This document shows, piece after piece, positions 45,582 through 57,121 of a DNA stretch of 64,000 nt. How positions within the stretch are numbered: position 1 is the stretch's first letter; every line of letters begins with the position of its first letter. Under the pieces are notes generated by a model. That model was not told where the DNA came from. It did not search any database and saw nothing but the letters and a program-made list of their open reading frames with translations. A program made the position numbers and the translations under genes. Source of the DNA: Agapanthus africanus (Eukaryota; Streptophyta; Magnoliopsida; Asparagales; Amaryllidaceae); NCBI GenBank assembly GCA_030015575.1, contig JASDDO010000001.1, positions 510,441,772-510,505,771 of the forward strand. Reading direction: 5' to 3'.

Positions 45582-45736
45582 AGTATTCCTTAGAATTTCC
45601 TGCTGATTTTACTGAATATTTTTAATATGGAAAAATGCACTGTTTTGAAAAAAGTACAGAGAGCAAGTTTGGTTTGGGGTTCCGGGTTCGTTCGGACTTC
45701 AAATTCCATCTGGACTTCGCCTAAGGCTCTAGCTAG

Positions 45737-45748
45737 GCTCTGATACCA
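45737..45748 (-). other. Primer binding site of Cop-J
   Basis: Minus strand TGGTATCAGAGC, one base from the LTR end at 45750; complement of the initiator tRNA-Met 3' end. Confidence 0.92.
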
Positions 45749-45749
45749 C

Positions 45750-47989
45750 TGTAGGGTTCCTAGGCACCCTAATGAGGTCTCACAAGGCATCGAACATGCC
45801 AATATAAAAATTTATGGGTGCCGAGAGACCCGACTACGGATCGTTTGCTAGAAAACTAGGCGAAAATTAAACTAGTTAACACTTAACTAATGAGAAAACG
45901 GAAATACAACCTTTGTAGATCCGGTGCTCCACCTCCATAGCTCCGCAACGAAGTCATCTCCGCTATCCAAAAAAGTTCCCGGGCTCTAGCGTCGGCTTCG
46001 TCGAAGAATAAGCGGGCAAGGTCGTCGGCTTCGTGCCGAAGATGATCTACGTCGAGGCATCGCTAGATCAAGCTCCACCTTCACCAAACTATGATAACTA
46101 GTGAAGGAAACACACTCTACTACTTGGCAAGATGTAGAGGATGAAGCAATAGGAAGTGGGTAAACTTTAGAATTGGATTTCTCACTCATGTCCATCACTT
46201 GCCATTGATGGGGCAAGCTTTCTTCACTTGAAGAAATGGAAGAAGAAGAAGAATATGAAGAAGAAATTATGATTATCTTATTACCAAAATGAAAAGAATA
46301 ATAATCTTATCATAACTTGAACCATGGTTAGATGTAGAGAGTTAATCATGGTTAAAGAATGGTTAGGTTTAGACAAGAAGACAAAAATGGTTGCTATGGT
46401 CAAATGTTCATGAAGCTTCAAAGAATACAAACAAATAAAGCCACCATTTTCTCTTCATCATATTTCTTTTGCTAAAATAACAAAATGGATAAATAAATGA
46501 ATAAATAAATAAGTAAATGAAGCAAAAGAAAAGCCTAACCATTGACCAACCATGGTTTAAACCATACACCAAACAATCATGTATCATCAAACATGATACA
46601 ATCAAATGCACAAAAGCATATCACATATACAATGTGCATCAAGTGAGAAAAATCCGTTTAAAGTGAACCAATACTAGTTAATGCAAAGTAATATATCAAA
46701 TATATAATTATACATTAAATCATTAAATCAACACTTGATTCAATGATCCGGTCATGTCGCACATGACCGACTAGTATTCAATGTATCGACTTATCGAATC
46801 GATCTTCGATTCGATAACTGGGTTATATCATATACAACCAATCGAAACATTAATCGCGAGAATCAAATACGGTATCACATATACGCATGATTCTCGGTCC
46901 CGCACATATCTCATATGCGCTCCTATTTCGTTTCGCTTGAGCCAGGAAACCTCTGTGTAGGACTCTAAAGACTCGTCAATACGCCGGCAGCAGATGATGA
47001 TCATATCAAACACCCACAAGCCGCAAGCGGTCTGCTAAACGTAACGGCCACCCGGGTATTGAGCGATCTGAAGATCGACGAGCAAGCCCGCTCACACTCC
47101 AGTGAATCCAACCAGTAACACTACCGTACAGTCCGGTCTGATCGTCTGATATGTCGCATATCTCGCCTAGGGGTGGTAAACGTCAGACCCCAATAGCTCG
47201 ATAAGTCGTGTCGATATGAGGTCTATAACACTTCGAGAAACTACTGGTAACACTTACCAGTAAATCTCAGCAACCCTGGCCAGGGATTTCCTGTTATAGC
47301 CAATCGAACATAGTGCAACATCAACTCCCCTATACCGGGAGAGACGAATCCCCTCCTATCGCTCATTGCCTCCATATGACTCGGGACTGTACCCAAAAAC
47401 CACCGTTTTGCACGCCCTCTTGGACGTGGTAAGATGGAAATCAAAGCACAGTGGGAACCACACAAGACTCTATGACGATCTCGGGTCAACAGACTACTCT
47501 GTACCAGTGTTACCAGAGAACTGCCATCTGACGTAAGGTATAATACCATCTGGGAGTTCTCGGCGAGTCCGTCCAGTGTACCCAGTCTCTACTGAGCACC
47601 CGTACATCATCTCTGATGTCAAACACCAATGGATATGGGATCATCCATCGCCCATCTGTATGGGTCGAGAAGGTATACGCTAGTCTACTCTGGTATATCG
47701 ATGCCCCGTCTCGATACACCCACGACTAGGGACCTTGAAGGATGTACTTATAGACTACCATGTCCCCACTAGTATGATCCGCATCATAGTCCAGGTAGTC
47801 AAGTACAGTTCCTAAGGGCTTTACCAACATGTAACAGAGAGACAATCAGCATACACGTTAAGGTAAAGGGTAACCAGATAGCATACTATCATGTCGAGCA
47901 AGAAAGTCCTCCCTATATATGTCCCAGCATCCACTACAATATACATCCAATGTACAGTAATGGCCTCTAGGGCATACATATAACAAACA
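45750..47989 (-). repeat. Cop-J 5' LTR (2240 bp)
   Basis: Nearly identical to 37581-39805 over its whole length. The outer boundary is at TAACAAACA; the flank is ACCCC (47990-47994). Confidence 0.93.
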
Positions 47990-47994
47990 ACCCC

Positions 47995-48527
47995 GAAAAC
48001 ACTTAAAGCATTTGCATCGACCACTTTTAATTAAAAAATACTAGACTCAGCCCTAAGGACTTTGAGCTCAATAGGATAAAGGACTAGACATAGGCATCTA
48101 CCGTTTATCCTAACTGACTTTGCGGTGTCTAGGCAAGTGTGTCAAGGCAAGTGGTTACTTAATTAGGACCGCTACTTGTAGCGGGGAGCCTTCCACTTAC
48201 CTGGCACTTACCTGGCTGCAATTGGCGGAGAAGAGGCGGTTTGAGGTCCTATTTCTGATCCTAGTTAGGAGCTGTCTAGCTGACCTAGGTGATCCTAGAC
48301 CTAGTCCTGATTGTGCATGTGTGGTTAATCGTATTTGTGTCACAAGTCCCTTTTCAAAAATCGTTTTGCAAAAAATTTCACATAAAATAAAAAAAAAACT
48401 TTTCAAAACTTGCAACTTGTCGCTAAAGAAAACTTGCACCTCACTTACACCACTTCCTTTCATTGACGTTATCTTACCTCCACATTCTGTCTTTCATTTT
48501 TTTCTGACTATACTACCCCTTTAGTGT
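47995..48527 (+). other. Ath-H leader, right part
   Basis: Non-coding sequence between the Cop-J insertion and gag. It corresponds on the opposite strand to Ath-I 35231-35670. It ends in a pyrimidine-rich run and TTTAG just before the gag ATG at 48532, a layout that resembles a 3' splice site. The 134-codon frame here is not supported as a gene. Confidence 0.75.
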
Positions 48528-50578
48528 ATGTCACTTTGGACTAGGGACACTAACGCCCGATTAGTCCGTGTTTCGTTGGTACCGACCGACGAACCTTTCG
48601 ACACCAAAGTCGAAATTCCGTCCACTTTCTTACCTCCACCTTCAAATTCTTCCTCCGAAGGCATGTCGGGATTCAACCCCAACAATACCTTATCGACGGG
48701 AATGATTCCACCTCCGTTAGGTGAGAATAACCCGAATCAACCGTCTGTTGAAGCGCCCACACGAGTTGCGCTCCAGGATCTTTTCTACCCTGTCCGCACT
48801 TCTTTACCTACCTGTCTTTCATCCCCACCGGCAAATGGGGACAACTTTGAAATAAAACCACATTTCATCAATATGCTGCCAAAATTTCATGGTTTGGAAT
48901 AAGAAGATGCGTATATTTTTATTAATAAATTCCAAAACGTGTGCGCTATGATGAAAACTACCCAATTAAGTGAGGACGCTATAAGGCTAAGGGTCATTCC
49001 TTTCACCTTATGTGACCTAGCAAAGAAGTGGCTATACAGCACCGCATCACATTCAATTAGAAATTGGGATGAGTTTGTGAAAGCTTTTCTTAAAAAGTTC
49101 TATCCTCACCACAAAACTGCTAGAATCCGTAATGAGATTATATAATTCTCACAGCTTCCTTCCGAACCATTTTGGAAGTGTTTTGAAAGATTCAAAGACC
49201 TACTCGTTCAATGCCCTCATCATGAGATCGAAAGTTGGCAACTTTGCCAAACATTATACGAGGGATTGAACTCGGCAACGAAGCAGTTGCTAGAAACTAT
49301 CTGTCAAGGTCAATTTCTCTCCAAATCTAGTGAGGAAGCGTGGCAGTTTCTTGAGGATCTTAGTGAACAAACAATTCAGTAGGAGAGCTCCAAGACCACA
49401 TCATCTTCTTCTAGTGGTCAATCTAGGGCAGGCATCCATCAAGTAGAGATGTCAATTACTATGAAGGCCGAGATGGCTGCTCTTACTAAAAAGCTAGAAG
49501 CGATTGAGACCAAAATCTCGTCGCCTTCTCCTGCCTCTATTATGCCTCCACGAACTGTGTGTGCTTGTTGTTCGGCTCCATCACACTTAACCGAAGAGTG
49601 TCCTTACAATGCATCTACTCAAGGACATGATCAAGTCAATACTGCCTTTCAGCAACGAAAAAGAAACGATCCGTACTCTTCTACATATAATCCGTGTTGG
49701 AGGAGTCACCCAAATTTCGCTTAGAACCAAAATCAGCAATTCCAAGGAAATAACAATTTTCAAGGGCCTCCTCCACAACAACAACAAGCACCTCCACAAA
49801 CTCAATTTCAACAGCAACCTTACCCTAATCAGGTGAACAATTTTTGCCTAACACTTCTTACCCGCCAAACAATTTTGTTCAACCTAATAATGAAAAGGTC
49901 AGCTCGCTCAAAAGAAGTCTAGATGCATTCCTAAAGCAATCTACACTGTCTACAGCAAGACTAAAGACTTCTATTCAATCTTTGGTGCAAAACAGTGCCT
50001 CACATGAACAAAACATCAAATCTATTGAGGCACAAATTGCACAACTCAATGCAGCATTGAGCGAGCGCGAAAAAGGAAAGCTCCCATCTTAACCACTGCC
50101 CAATCCTGGTCACGCACATGCTGTAAATCAACAGCAGAATCATAACGTAAATGCTGTGACCACGTTAAGATCGGGAAAAGTGTTGCAAAACAATGTGGGT
50201 ATTCACAATGACACCCCTGCCGGAGGCCCTTCTTCATCTTCTTCAGCTTCTTCTTCTTCGTTAGAGCCTATTCTCCATCCTTCACACGGCTTTACCTCTT
50301 CTAGCTCGAACGGATCCACTTCTCACAACACGAACACATCTACACGGGGTTCCGTTCCAACTCAACAATCTGATCCGCAAAAATTGGATTCAACAAAATT
50401 TCAAAATGCTCCTTTTCCAAGCCGGTTGAGATCCAATAAACCAACTCCACAAATGGAGAAGATTGTCGAGTTGTTCAAACAGGTGAGCATAAATATTCCT
50501 CTTTTGGATGCAATCCAACAAGTTCCTTCATATGCAAAAATCTTAAAGGACTTATGCACCAAAAAGAGGAAGACATAA
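48528..50578 (+). pseudogene. Ath-H gag region
   Basis: Gag-type sequence begins at the ATG near 48532 (SLWTRDTNARLVRVSLVP). Capsid-like blocks follow: FEIKPHFINMLPKFHGLE (48847-48900), MMKTTQLSEDAIRLRVIPFTL, AKKWLYSTASHSIRNWDEFV and KAFLKKFYPHHKTARIRNEI (to about 49142), then the sequence around FERFKDLLVQCPHHEIESWQL. A CCHC zinc knuckle, C-AC-C-SAPS-H-LTEE-C, lies at 49560-49601. A helical segment (SSLKRSLDAFLKQS..SIEAQIAQLNA) lies near 49900-50060 and a serine-rich tail with MEKIVELFKQVSINIPLLDAI near 50450-50520, which is the usual lead-in to the Athila protease. It would package element RNA, but today is a broken fossil. Confidence 0.85.
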
Positions 50579-50596
50579 GTACCAAAGAAAGTTTTT

Positions 50597-51556
50597 ATGG
50601 CTTATGCTATTAGTGATGCTATTTTAAACTCTTTACCCCCAAAGCAAAAGGACCCCGGTTGTCCTACTATTTCGATAACAATTGGGGACAAAAACATCAA
50701 TAGAGCACTATTAGACCTTGGTGCTAGTGTCAATTTGCTGCCTTATTCTGTATACGAGCAATTAGACGTTGGAGAGCTTAAGCCCACTCACTACACTCTC
50801 CAAATGGCCGATCGATCAATCACCCATCCTAGGGGAGAGTTGGAGGATGTGTTAATTAGAGTTGGGGATTTCATTTTTCCCGTAGACTTTATTGTTATAG
50901 ATACACAACCTGTTGCTAACCCCCGGAGTCAAATTCCGGTGATACTTGGTCGACCATTCCTGGCGACTTCTAACGCTGTGATCAATTGTCGTAACGGTTC
51001 AATGAATCTATCTTTTGGCAATATGACAATTGAACTCAACATCTTTAAGTTGGGAAATCAGCCTGCCGAGCCTAATGCTAGCGTACTTGATGTTTGCTCG
51101 ATCAATGAGATCGCGGAGGAGGACCGTGAGTTCGAAAATTTCATGTTCGATCACAGAAATGTTGACGCCACTAGTGCGTTTCTCCTAGAATCCGACACAG
51201 CTTTCACTGCGGACAACGATTATGAGTGTTTCACCTTTGTAGACGAATCTGAAGACTCACCACCCGAGCTCGAGTCTTTTGCTTTTTCGGATGAGTTAGT
51301 TGAACCATCCGACTCGGTTGCGTACACTCGATTTGAACCTTTGATGGAATCCTTCGAGTTTGAAACAGTTACTCCATTGTTACCGTCTATTGTTTCACCT
51401 CCTAAACTCGAACTAACGCTGTTGCCGTCGCACCTAAAAAATGCTTATCTAGGTGATAATGAGACCTTACCCGTTATCATATCGGCCTCTCTAGCTCTTG
51501 AGCAAGAGAAGTCCCTTTTAATGGTCTTAGAAAATAATCGGCAAGCTTTTGGCTAG
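50597..51556 (+). pseudogene. Ath-H aspartic protease region and acidic linker
   Basis: An open stretch of 319 codons in the pol series. ISITIGDKNINRALLDLGASVNLLPYSVY near residues 25-53, RGELEDVLIRVGDFIFPVDFIVIDT near 77-100 and IPVILGRPFLATSNAVINC near 110-130 are the retropepsin core typical of Athila and Tat elements. Residues about 160-300 are acidic and low in motif content, ending HLKNAYLGDNETLPVIISASL, the standard lead-in to Athila RT. The Ath-I ORF has a similar acidic composition. Confidence 0.85.
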
Positions 51557-52930
51557 TCTATGGAGGACATCAAGAGGATTAGTCCCCTCATTGTTGAACA
51601 TCATATACACTTGATGGATGATGCCAAGCCGGCAAGGGATCCACAAAGACGCCTCAACCCCATTATGAAAGAGGCCGTTAAGAAGGAGATTGTTAAATGT
51701 CTTGATAGTGGTATCATTTAACCTATCTCGGATAGCCAATGGGTTAGCCCCATTCATGTCGTGCCAAAGAAATCGGGCATCACGGTCATTACCAATGAGG
51801 CAAATGAGTTAATTCCCACTCGCACCCAAACGGGGTGGCGAGTTTGTATCGACTATAGAAAACTCAATGCCGCGACAAGAAAGGACCACTTTCCTTTACC
51901 ATTCATTGACCAAATGCTAGAACAATTGGCGGGGCATGAGTTCTACTGCTTTTTAGATGGCTATTCCGGTTATAACCAAGTCCCCATAGCCAAAGAGGAT
52001 CAAGACAAGACCACATTTACTTGTCCCTTTGGCACTTTTGCTTATCGTCGCATGCCCTTTGGGTTATGCAATGCTCCCGCTACATTTCAGCGGTGTGTGA
52101 TGGGGATCTTTTCAGACATGGTTGAAAAATTCTTGGAGATCTTTATGGATGATTTCTCCATCTTTGGTGACTCCTTCGACGAGTGTTTACGACATCTTGA
52201 CGCTGTTCTTACCCGCTGTAGGGATAAGAACCTAACTTTGAATTGGGAGAAGTGCCATTTTATGGTACGAGAGGGCATTGTCTTTGGACATGTCATCTCG
52301 CATAACGGCATAGAGGTTGATAGAGCCAAACTTGAAGTCATCTCTAATCTTCCTCCTCCTAAATGCATTAAAGTCATCCGAGCTTTCCTTGGCCACGCCG
52401 GATTTTATAGACGGTTCATCAAGGATTTTAGCAAGATTGCTAGACCCTTGACTCTCTTATTGGCCAAGGACACAACATTTGACTTCGACTCAACTTGCAT
52501 GGAAGCATTCGAGTCTTTGAAACTCTCTCTCATTTCTGCGCCAGTTCTTTTATCTCTAGACTGGATGCAACCTTTCGAAATTATGTGCGACGCATCAGAT
52601 TTTGCTATTGGTGTTGTTCTTGGACAGCACATTAACAAGATGCCGCACGTGATTTATTACGCTACCCGTACATTAAATGAGGCCCAACTAAACTACACAA
52701 CAACAGAAAAAGAGTTTTTAGCGGTTGTGTTTGCACTTGAAAAATTTCGGCCTTATTTAATCGGCTCTCCAGTTATTGTGTATACGGATCATTCAGCTCT
52801 TCGCCACCTTTTTGCGAAGAAGGATGCTAAGTCGAGGCTAATACGTTGGATCCTCCTGCTACAAGAGTTTGACCTTGTCATAAGGGACAAAAAAGGATGT
52901 GAAAACATAGTGGTCGATCACCTCTCATGA
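51557..52930 (+). pseudogene. Ath-H reverse transcriptase-RNase H region
   Basis: RT lead-in near 51640-51760 (PMMKE-type block, [16 protein letters not shown]), then the long stretch 51761-52930. Visible: [60 protein letters not shown], and the catalytic [12 protein letters not shown] near 52142. The connection has [21 protein letters not shown]; RNase H has [16 protein letters not shown] near 52580, [20 protein letters not shown] near 52700 and [12 protein letters not shown] near 52780. The wording of these blocks is characteristic of Athila. It is part of a broken polyprotein. Confidence 0.92.
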
Positions 52931-54301
52931 CTTCCTTCTTCGCCCACACTTGAACTTCCTATCACTGATGCTTTTCCCGATGAGCAACTCTTGACCATTT
53001 CTTGCGAACCATGGTTCGCTGATATAGTAAACTACTTGGCCACTGGCTTGATACCTAACGATTGGTCGAAGCAGGATAAACTTTGATTCTTGTCCCAAGT
53101 AAAGCATTTTTACTGGGATGAACCTTATCTTTTTAAATACTGTTCCGACCAAATCATTCGTCGGTGTGTACCGGAAAATGAGGTTAAGAGCGTGCTATCT
53201 TTTTGCCACGATCAAGCATGTGGCGGGCACTTTGGCCCAAAGAAGACAGCCGAAAAAGTCTTGCAGTATGGTTTCTATTGGCCACAACTCTTCAAGGATG
53301 CTTATGAATACTGCAAGACTTGCTCCCGGTGCCAACACATGGGCCGGATATCGTGGAGAAATGAAATGCCGCTCCAACCAATTTTGGTTGTCGATGTTTT
53401 CGATATTTGGGGTATAGACTTCATGGGACCATTTCCCAATTCTTTCGGGAATGTTTATATTCTGTTCGCTGTTGACTACGTTTCAAAGTGGGTCGAGGCT
53501 GTGCCTAGCCGAACGAATGACAATAAGGTTGTCGTTCGATTTCTTAAAGAACACATCTTTTCTCGATTTGGGCACCCTCGAGCGATCATAAGTGATAATG
53601 GTTCTCACTTTTGCAATAGGACTTTTGAGTCCTTAATACGCAAATATTCTATAACCCACAAGCTGTCAACGCCATACCATCCCCAAACATGTGGGCATGC
53701 CGAGGTTCCAAATCGGCAAATAAAGCAAATCTTGGAGAAAATGATTTCAAAGAACCGTAAGGATTGGTCCCTTAAACTGATCGATGCACTATGGGCTTTC
53801 CGTACTGCATACAAGACCGATCTTGGTATATCTCCATACCGGCTTGTTTACGGGAAGGCATGCCACCTCCCAGTAGAGATTGAGCACAAGGCATTTTGGG
53901 CTATCAAAGAGCTGAATTTATCTTTAGGAGATACGGGTAGCAACCGAAAGCTGCAGTTGAATGAACTAGAAGAGCTGCGGGATGAGGCTTATGAGAATGC
54001 CGTAATTGTGAAAAACTGAACTAAGGTGTTCCACGACAAACACCTTTTGCGAAAAACTTTTGAACCTGGTCAACAGGTTTTACTCTATGATACTCGGTTA
54101 CATTATCACCCCGGCAAGCTCCGTTCTAGATGGAGAGGACCTTTTGTAGTCCGCACCGTTTATCCTCACGGTGCGGTTGATCTTGAAAATCCTGAAGATG
54201 GTACTTTATTCAAAGTGAATGGGCATCGATTGAAACCGTTCTTCACAGCGGACCCATCAGAGGAGCTCCTGTTGTTGCAGGAGCCGATTTACACTGATTG
54301 A
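52931..54301 (+). pseudogene. Ath-H integrase region
   Basis: The HHCC zinc region ([30 protein letters not shown]) lies near 53205-53340. The core shows [12 protein letters not shown] near 53408, SDNGSHFCN near 53592 and [17 protein letters not shown] near 53695, followed by [41 protein letters not shown] and [15 protein letters not shown]. The C-terminal region (54026-54301; FEPGQQVLLYDTRL, LRSRWRGPFVV, FKVNGHRLKPFF) is the Athila type of GPY/F-like tail. It is the last coding part; no env-like frame follows. Confidence 0.9.
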
Positions 54302-55745
54302 TTTTCCTCCACTTCCACCCCTGAATTTCCAATCAATTTTCCAAAACTTTATTTCAAATAAGTTTGGGGGTGTGTATCATTTTGTAAATATATGAATAAG
54401 CAGGACATTGCCGACATTATCGACCCTTTTGGTGCAGCATGACAGTGAGGACACTGTCAACTTCATGTTTGGGGGCATGCTCGGTACATCTTCTTCCTTC
54501 GCATTCATATGTATATTTTTGCATTTGCTTATTTATTTTGAAAACCCATAAAAAAAATGAAAATTTCAAAAATTATAAAAATTATTGTATTCAATTTTGA
54601 CCATATTTAACTTGAGTTTGACAGATAGGTTAACTAGCTAGGAACAACTAGATCTTTGACATAGTAAATTAAAAACCCTAAAAATAACCCTCTTTAAAGA
54701 TTAACGGTAGAAAGTATATGTCTTTGTAGTTTATTTAGAACTAGGCAAATTTTGAGTTCACTTTTTGGGCTAAGTTGAAATAAAGGAAAAATATTGATAT
54801 TCTTATTAGAGTATAAGTTTGAAAAATAATTCCTAACTTAAGTCTATATTCTGAAAATGTATACCCTACAAATTGCACAATCACGCACCTTGAAACTTGG
54901 AATAGTAGAAGAGACCTTGAAATGCTCTTATCTAAAGTCCTTAGTACGAAGAGAATTAAAAAAATGTGAATAAAGAAAAAATGAACACTGGTCTTTGTGA
55001 TTATTTAAGGCTGCAAAAATAGAAAAATATTTAGCAAGGGTGCTTCATCATCTAGTGCCTTAGACCAACTGGTTTGGGAGTCACTGCTAAAAGCCTTGGG
55101 TGTTACAAGACTAGGAATTACGCTTTAAAGTGCAAACATATCTTGTAATCGGTTGTTGGTACCTCAAGACGTATTAACATCCGCATGAAGGATGTGAATT
55201 CACCAGTTAATTAGTGCTTTGGACAACGGACAAGAGTATGATTGCTTGATTTGAATTTCCAAGTGTAGGGGTGATTTATACACACACATGGGGATATATG
55301 ATTAGAATTGAGATAAGAGAAAGGAATGAAGAATAGAACTTGTATCTTTAGTAGAGTTGATAGAAAAATTCCCAAGTGGAGATGGAACCTTAGAAGGAAA
55401 ACTCAAGAAATGCTGAAAGCTGAGTGAGTCTATCGAACATATATAATCTTAAGTTAAATGATGAGGAAGTGTGAAAAATATGGGTGGATAGTTTACAAGT
55501 CTACGGTAATAGAATTCCTTGTTAGAAAACCTAATTGGAGAATTAAAGTTAAAAAGCCAAATTGATAGGATTTTGTGGGTGTAATCCGCTGAAAACCCTC
55601 AGGAGACAACACTCCTCCTACTAGGGACACCTAGAGGTTTAACGGCTCGTTGCACGAGCTCAGTGTAATCGCGTTTCCCTGCGAAAGTGCGGTTAGGTTT
55701 TATCGAGAATAAAATAATAAGTTTGCTCGAGGACGAGCAAAAGAT
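54302..55745 (+). other. Ath-H 3' non-coding region
   Basis: AT-rich sequence without a supported gene. The motif GTTTGGGGG occurs at 54362-54370 and 54467-54475 and again in the true polypurine tract at 55748-55756. A perfect hairpin, TGACAGTG-AGGA-CACTGTCA, lies at 54440-54459. All are matched in Ath-I. Some Athila elements carry an env-like ORF here; none is visible. Confidence 0.8.
54440..54459 (+). repeat. Perfect hairpin in Ath-H 3' region
   Basis: Arms TGACAGTG and CACTGTCA with loop AGGA; the copy in Ath-I (33478-33497) is identical. Confidence 0.85.
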
Positions 55746-55760
55746 AAGTTTGGGGGTATT
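55746..55760 (+). other. Polypurine tract of Ath-H
   Basis: AAGTTTGGGGGTATT abuts the 3' LTR start TGTTCATATC at 55761; Ath-I has the same tract. Confidence 0.9.
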
Positions 55761-57121
55761 TGTTCATATCATAATACTGCATTATTATATTCCCCATTCT
55801 TATTTGTTTTATAAATAAACAGGTGCTTTTGACGCATGTTTGTTACATATTACAGGTTACAGACTCTTAGAGCGAAAGCGGTGAAAAAGATAAAAGATAA
55901 TGCAAAAGTGAGACTTTGACCAATAATCAGAGGATCTTGATCAAGCCTACACAGAGATCATTACAAAACAGCGCAAGGTTCAGGATTTCGTCACGAAACA
56001 ACGATAAAAGTCCGCTACAATGTTCACTAGAGACTTGGAGAATGCCTAGAAGCCCAATTGAAAAAAGAACATATATAAAAAGGACCCAAGAGTCAACAGA
56101 AGACAGCACCAGAAGAACCGGAGTGTAATCCCCTAGTTTGGCCGCGGAACCGCGGCCAAACCTAGGCTGGCGCCGCGGTTCCGCGGTCGTCTAGTGCGCA
56201 TGTCGGTGCATATTTTTGGTGGCGGTGCGTCGGTGATTTTGTTAGGATTTTACGGGGGTATTTTTGTAATCGCACATGTGCGAATCCCGTAACCCTAAAT
56301 TTCCCTGTTTCCCTATAAAATTGTAATCAAAATACTGTAATATGATGCCTCTTTTCAATGAAATAAAATTCAGATTATTTTGATGATCTAAGAGCATCAT
56401 TTCTGTAAGTCTTTTTTTTCCTGCCTTAGTTTATAGTTAAATTATTGCCTTAGATTAAATTAATATTTTGCCCTAGTAATCTAGTGTGTAATCTTTCTTA
56501 AACTGCAGTAGGTAAGTGATTTTTAAATGTTATTTTTAAAAGATCCCCTAATGAGCGAGTAATTTTCTCGCTTGTTAAGGTTAGGAATAAGGGAGGGAAT
56601 GAGAGATGAAGATCTCTCATCTCTTTCGTGCCCGATTATTTTTAATAACTAGAACTTCATGCATGCATGCATGATCCGCTCCCTACAGCACCCTACCCAC
56701 GAGGTAACGGTGAAACCGTAGTATAAAGGACCGGACATGCATGTCTTCCATGTAGGTTAGAGCAAATATTAGGAAATGACGGACAAGGATCTAGAGGAAG
56801 AAACTTCGTTTCTTCCCAATCATCCTAATCCCTTTTTCTAATAGTTGCTATAACTTGTAAAAGATTTCATTTAGGGCATTGAAAGAGGTGTGTCATCAAA
56901 TCTTACCAAACCCCACCTTTGACCTAACCCTAGCAAGTTTCTTTATCCTCATATAACTTAGTTTTAGATTCAATTAAACAAAACCAAACAACCATTGGAA
57001 TCAACTCGTAAGAATACTTAGGAAAATTACACATCCCTGTGGACCGACCCGTATTCACCGGCTAGCTGCAAAGCGACACCGTTTCTGATTGCGGTAAAAT
57101 ATTTTTGGTGATCGTAAAACC
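55761..57121 (+). repeat. Ath-H 3' LTR (1361 bp, cut 9 bp short by Cop-K)
   Basis: Collinear with 28858-30218, ending AAAACC where the 5' LTR continues TATTAATCA. Cop-K starts at the next base. AAACC (57117-57121) is the expected Cop-K target duplication. TATA box at 56072-56079, GC palindromes at 56138-56159 and 56173-56186. Confidence 0.92.
56138..56188 (+). repeat. GC-rich double palindrome, Ath-H 3' LTR
   Basis: A perfect palindrome with arms TTGGCCGCGG and CCGCGGCCAA around AA (56138-56159), then a second one, CCGCGGTTCCGCGG (56173-56186). The two can also pair with each other as a 14-bp stem across a loop. It starts 66 bp after the TATA box, so it would lie near the 5' end of the transcript. 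Copies: 29235-29286, 31741-31789, 37159-37207. Confidence 0.85.

Larger units (their letters stand above)
42601..45736 (-). other. Cop-J untranslated leader (3.1 kb)
   Basis: Non-coding but strongly patterned. From the primer site inward on the minus strand: a GC-rich hairpin (45581-45473); conserved islands near 44190-44070 and 43862-43768 shared with Cop-F and Cop-K; a duplicated block of about 100 bp with 157-bp spacing (43395-43640); three spaced stem-loops (43256-43052); two hairpins (42878-42822); and a pyrimidine tract followed by CAG just before the gag position (42640-42614). Small ORFs here (43356-43643, 44043-44237, 44219-44452, 44925-45137) are not supported. Confidence 0.8.
37581..47989 (-). 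mobile_element. Cop-J: full-length copia element with decayed coding region, 10.4 kb
   Basis: Minus-strand order: 5' LTR 47989-45750, primer site, 3.1-kb leader, decayed gag-pol (about 42600-39817), polypurine tract, 3' LTR 39805-37581. The target is ACCCC (37575-37579 with one extra C, and 47990-47994), the same five bases used by Ath-I. The two LTRs differ by only about 1-2 % by eye, so insertion is recent, yet the coding part is shorter than in Cop-K and broken in many places (over ten), in a pattern shared with the much older Cop-C. It was therefore probably already defective when it moved. Confidence 0.9.
28858..57121 (+). mobile_element. Ath-H: Athila-like Ty3/gypsy element, split by Ath-I and Cop-J
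   Basis: The element's own sequence is 28858-30836 plus 47995-57121, about 11.1 kb. It holds a 5' LTR, a tRNA-Asp primer site, leader, gag, protease, RT/RNase H, integrase, a 1.4-kb 3' non-coding region, polypurine tract and a 3' LTR lacking only its last 9 bp. Athila membership rests on the primer site TGGCGCCGTTGCCGGGG, the protein style (DLGASVNLLP protease, [21 protein letters not shown] in integrase) and the GTTTGGGGG motifs. Ath-I and Cop-J interrupt the leader at one ACCCC target; Cop-K interrupts the 3' LTR. The LTRs agree to within a few percent by eye; the coding region is broken in roughly half a dozen places. Confidence 0.9.

Noticed and set aside
54302-55745. Possible env-like gene after Athila pol
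   Set aside because: No frame of useful length, signal peptide or membrane segment is visible, and the matching region in Ath-I is also non-coding.
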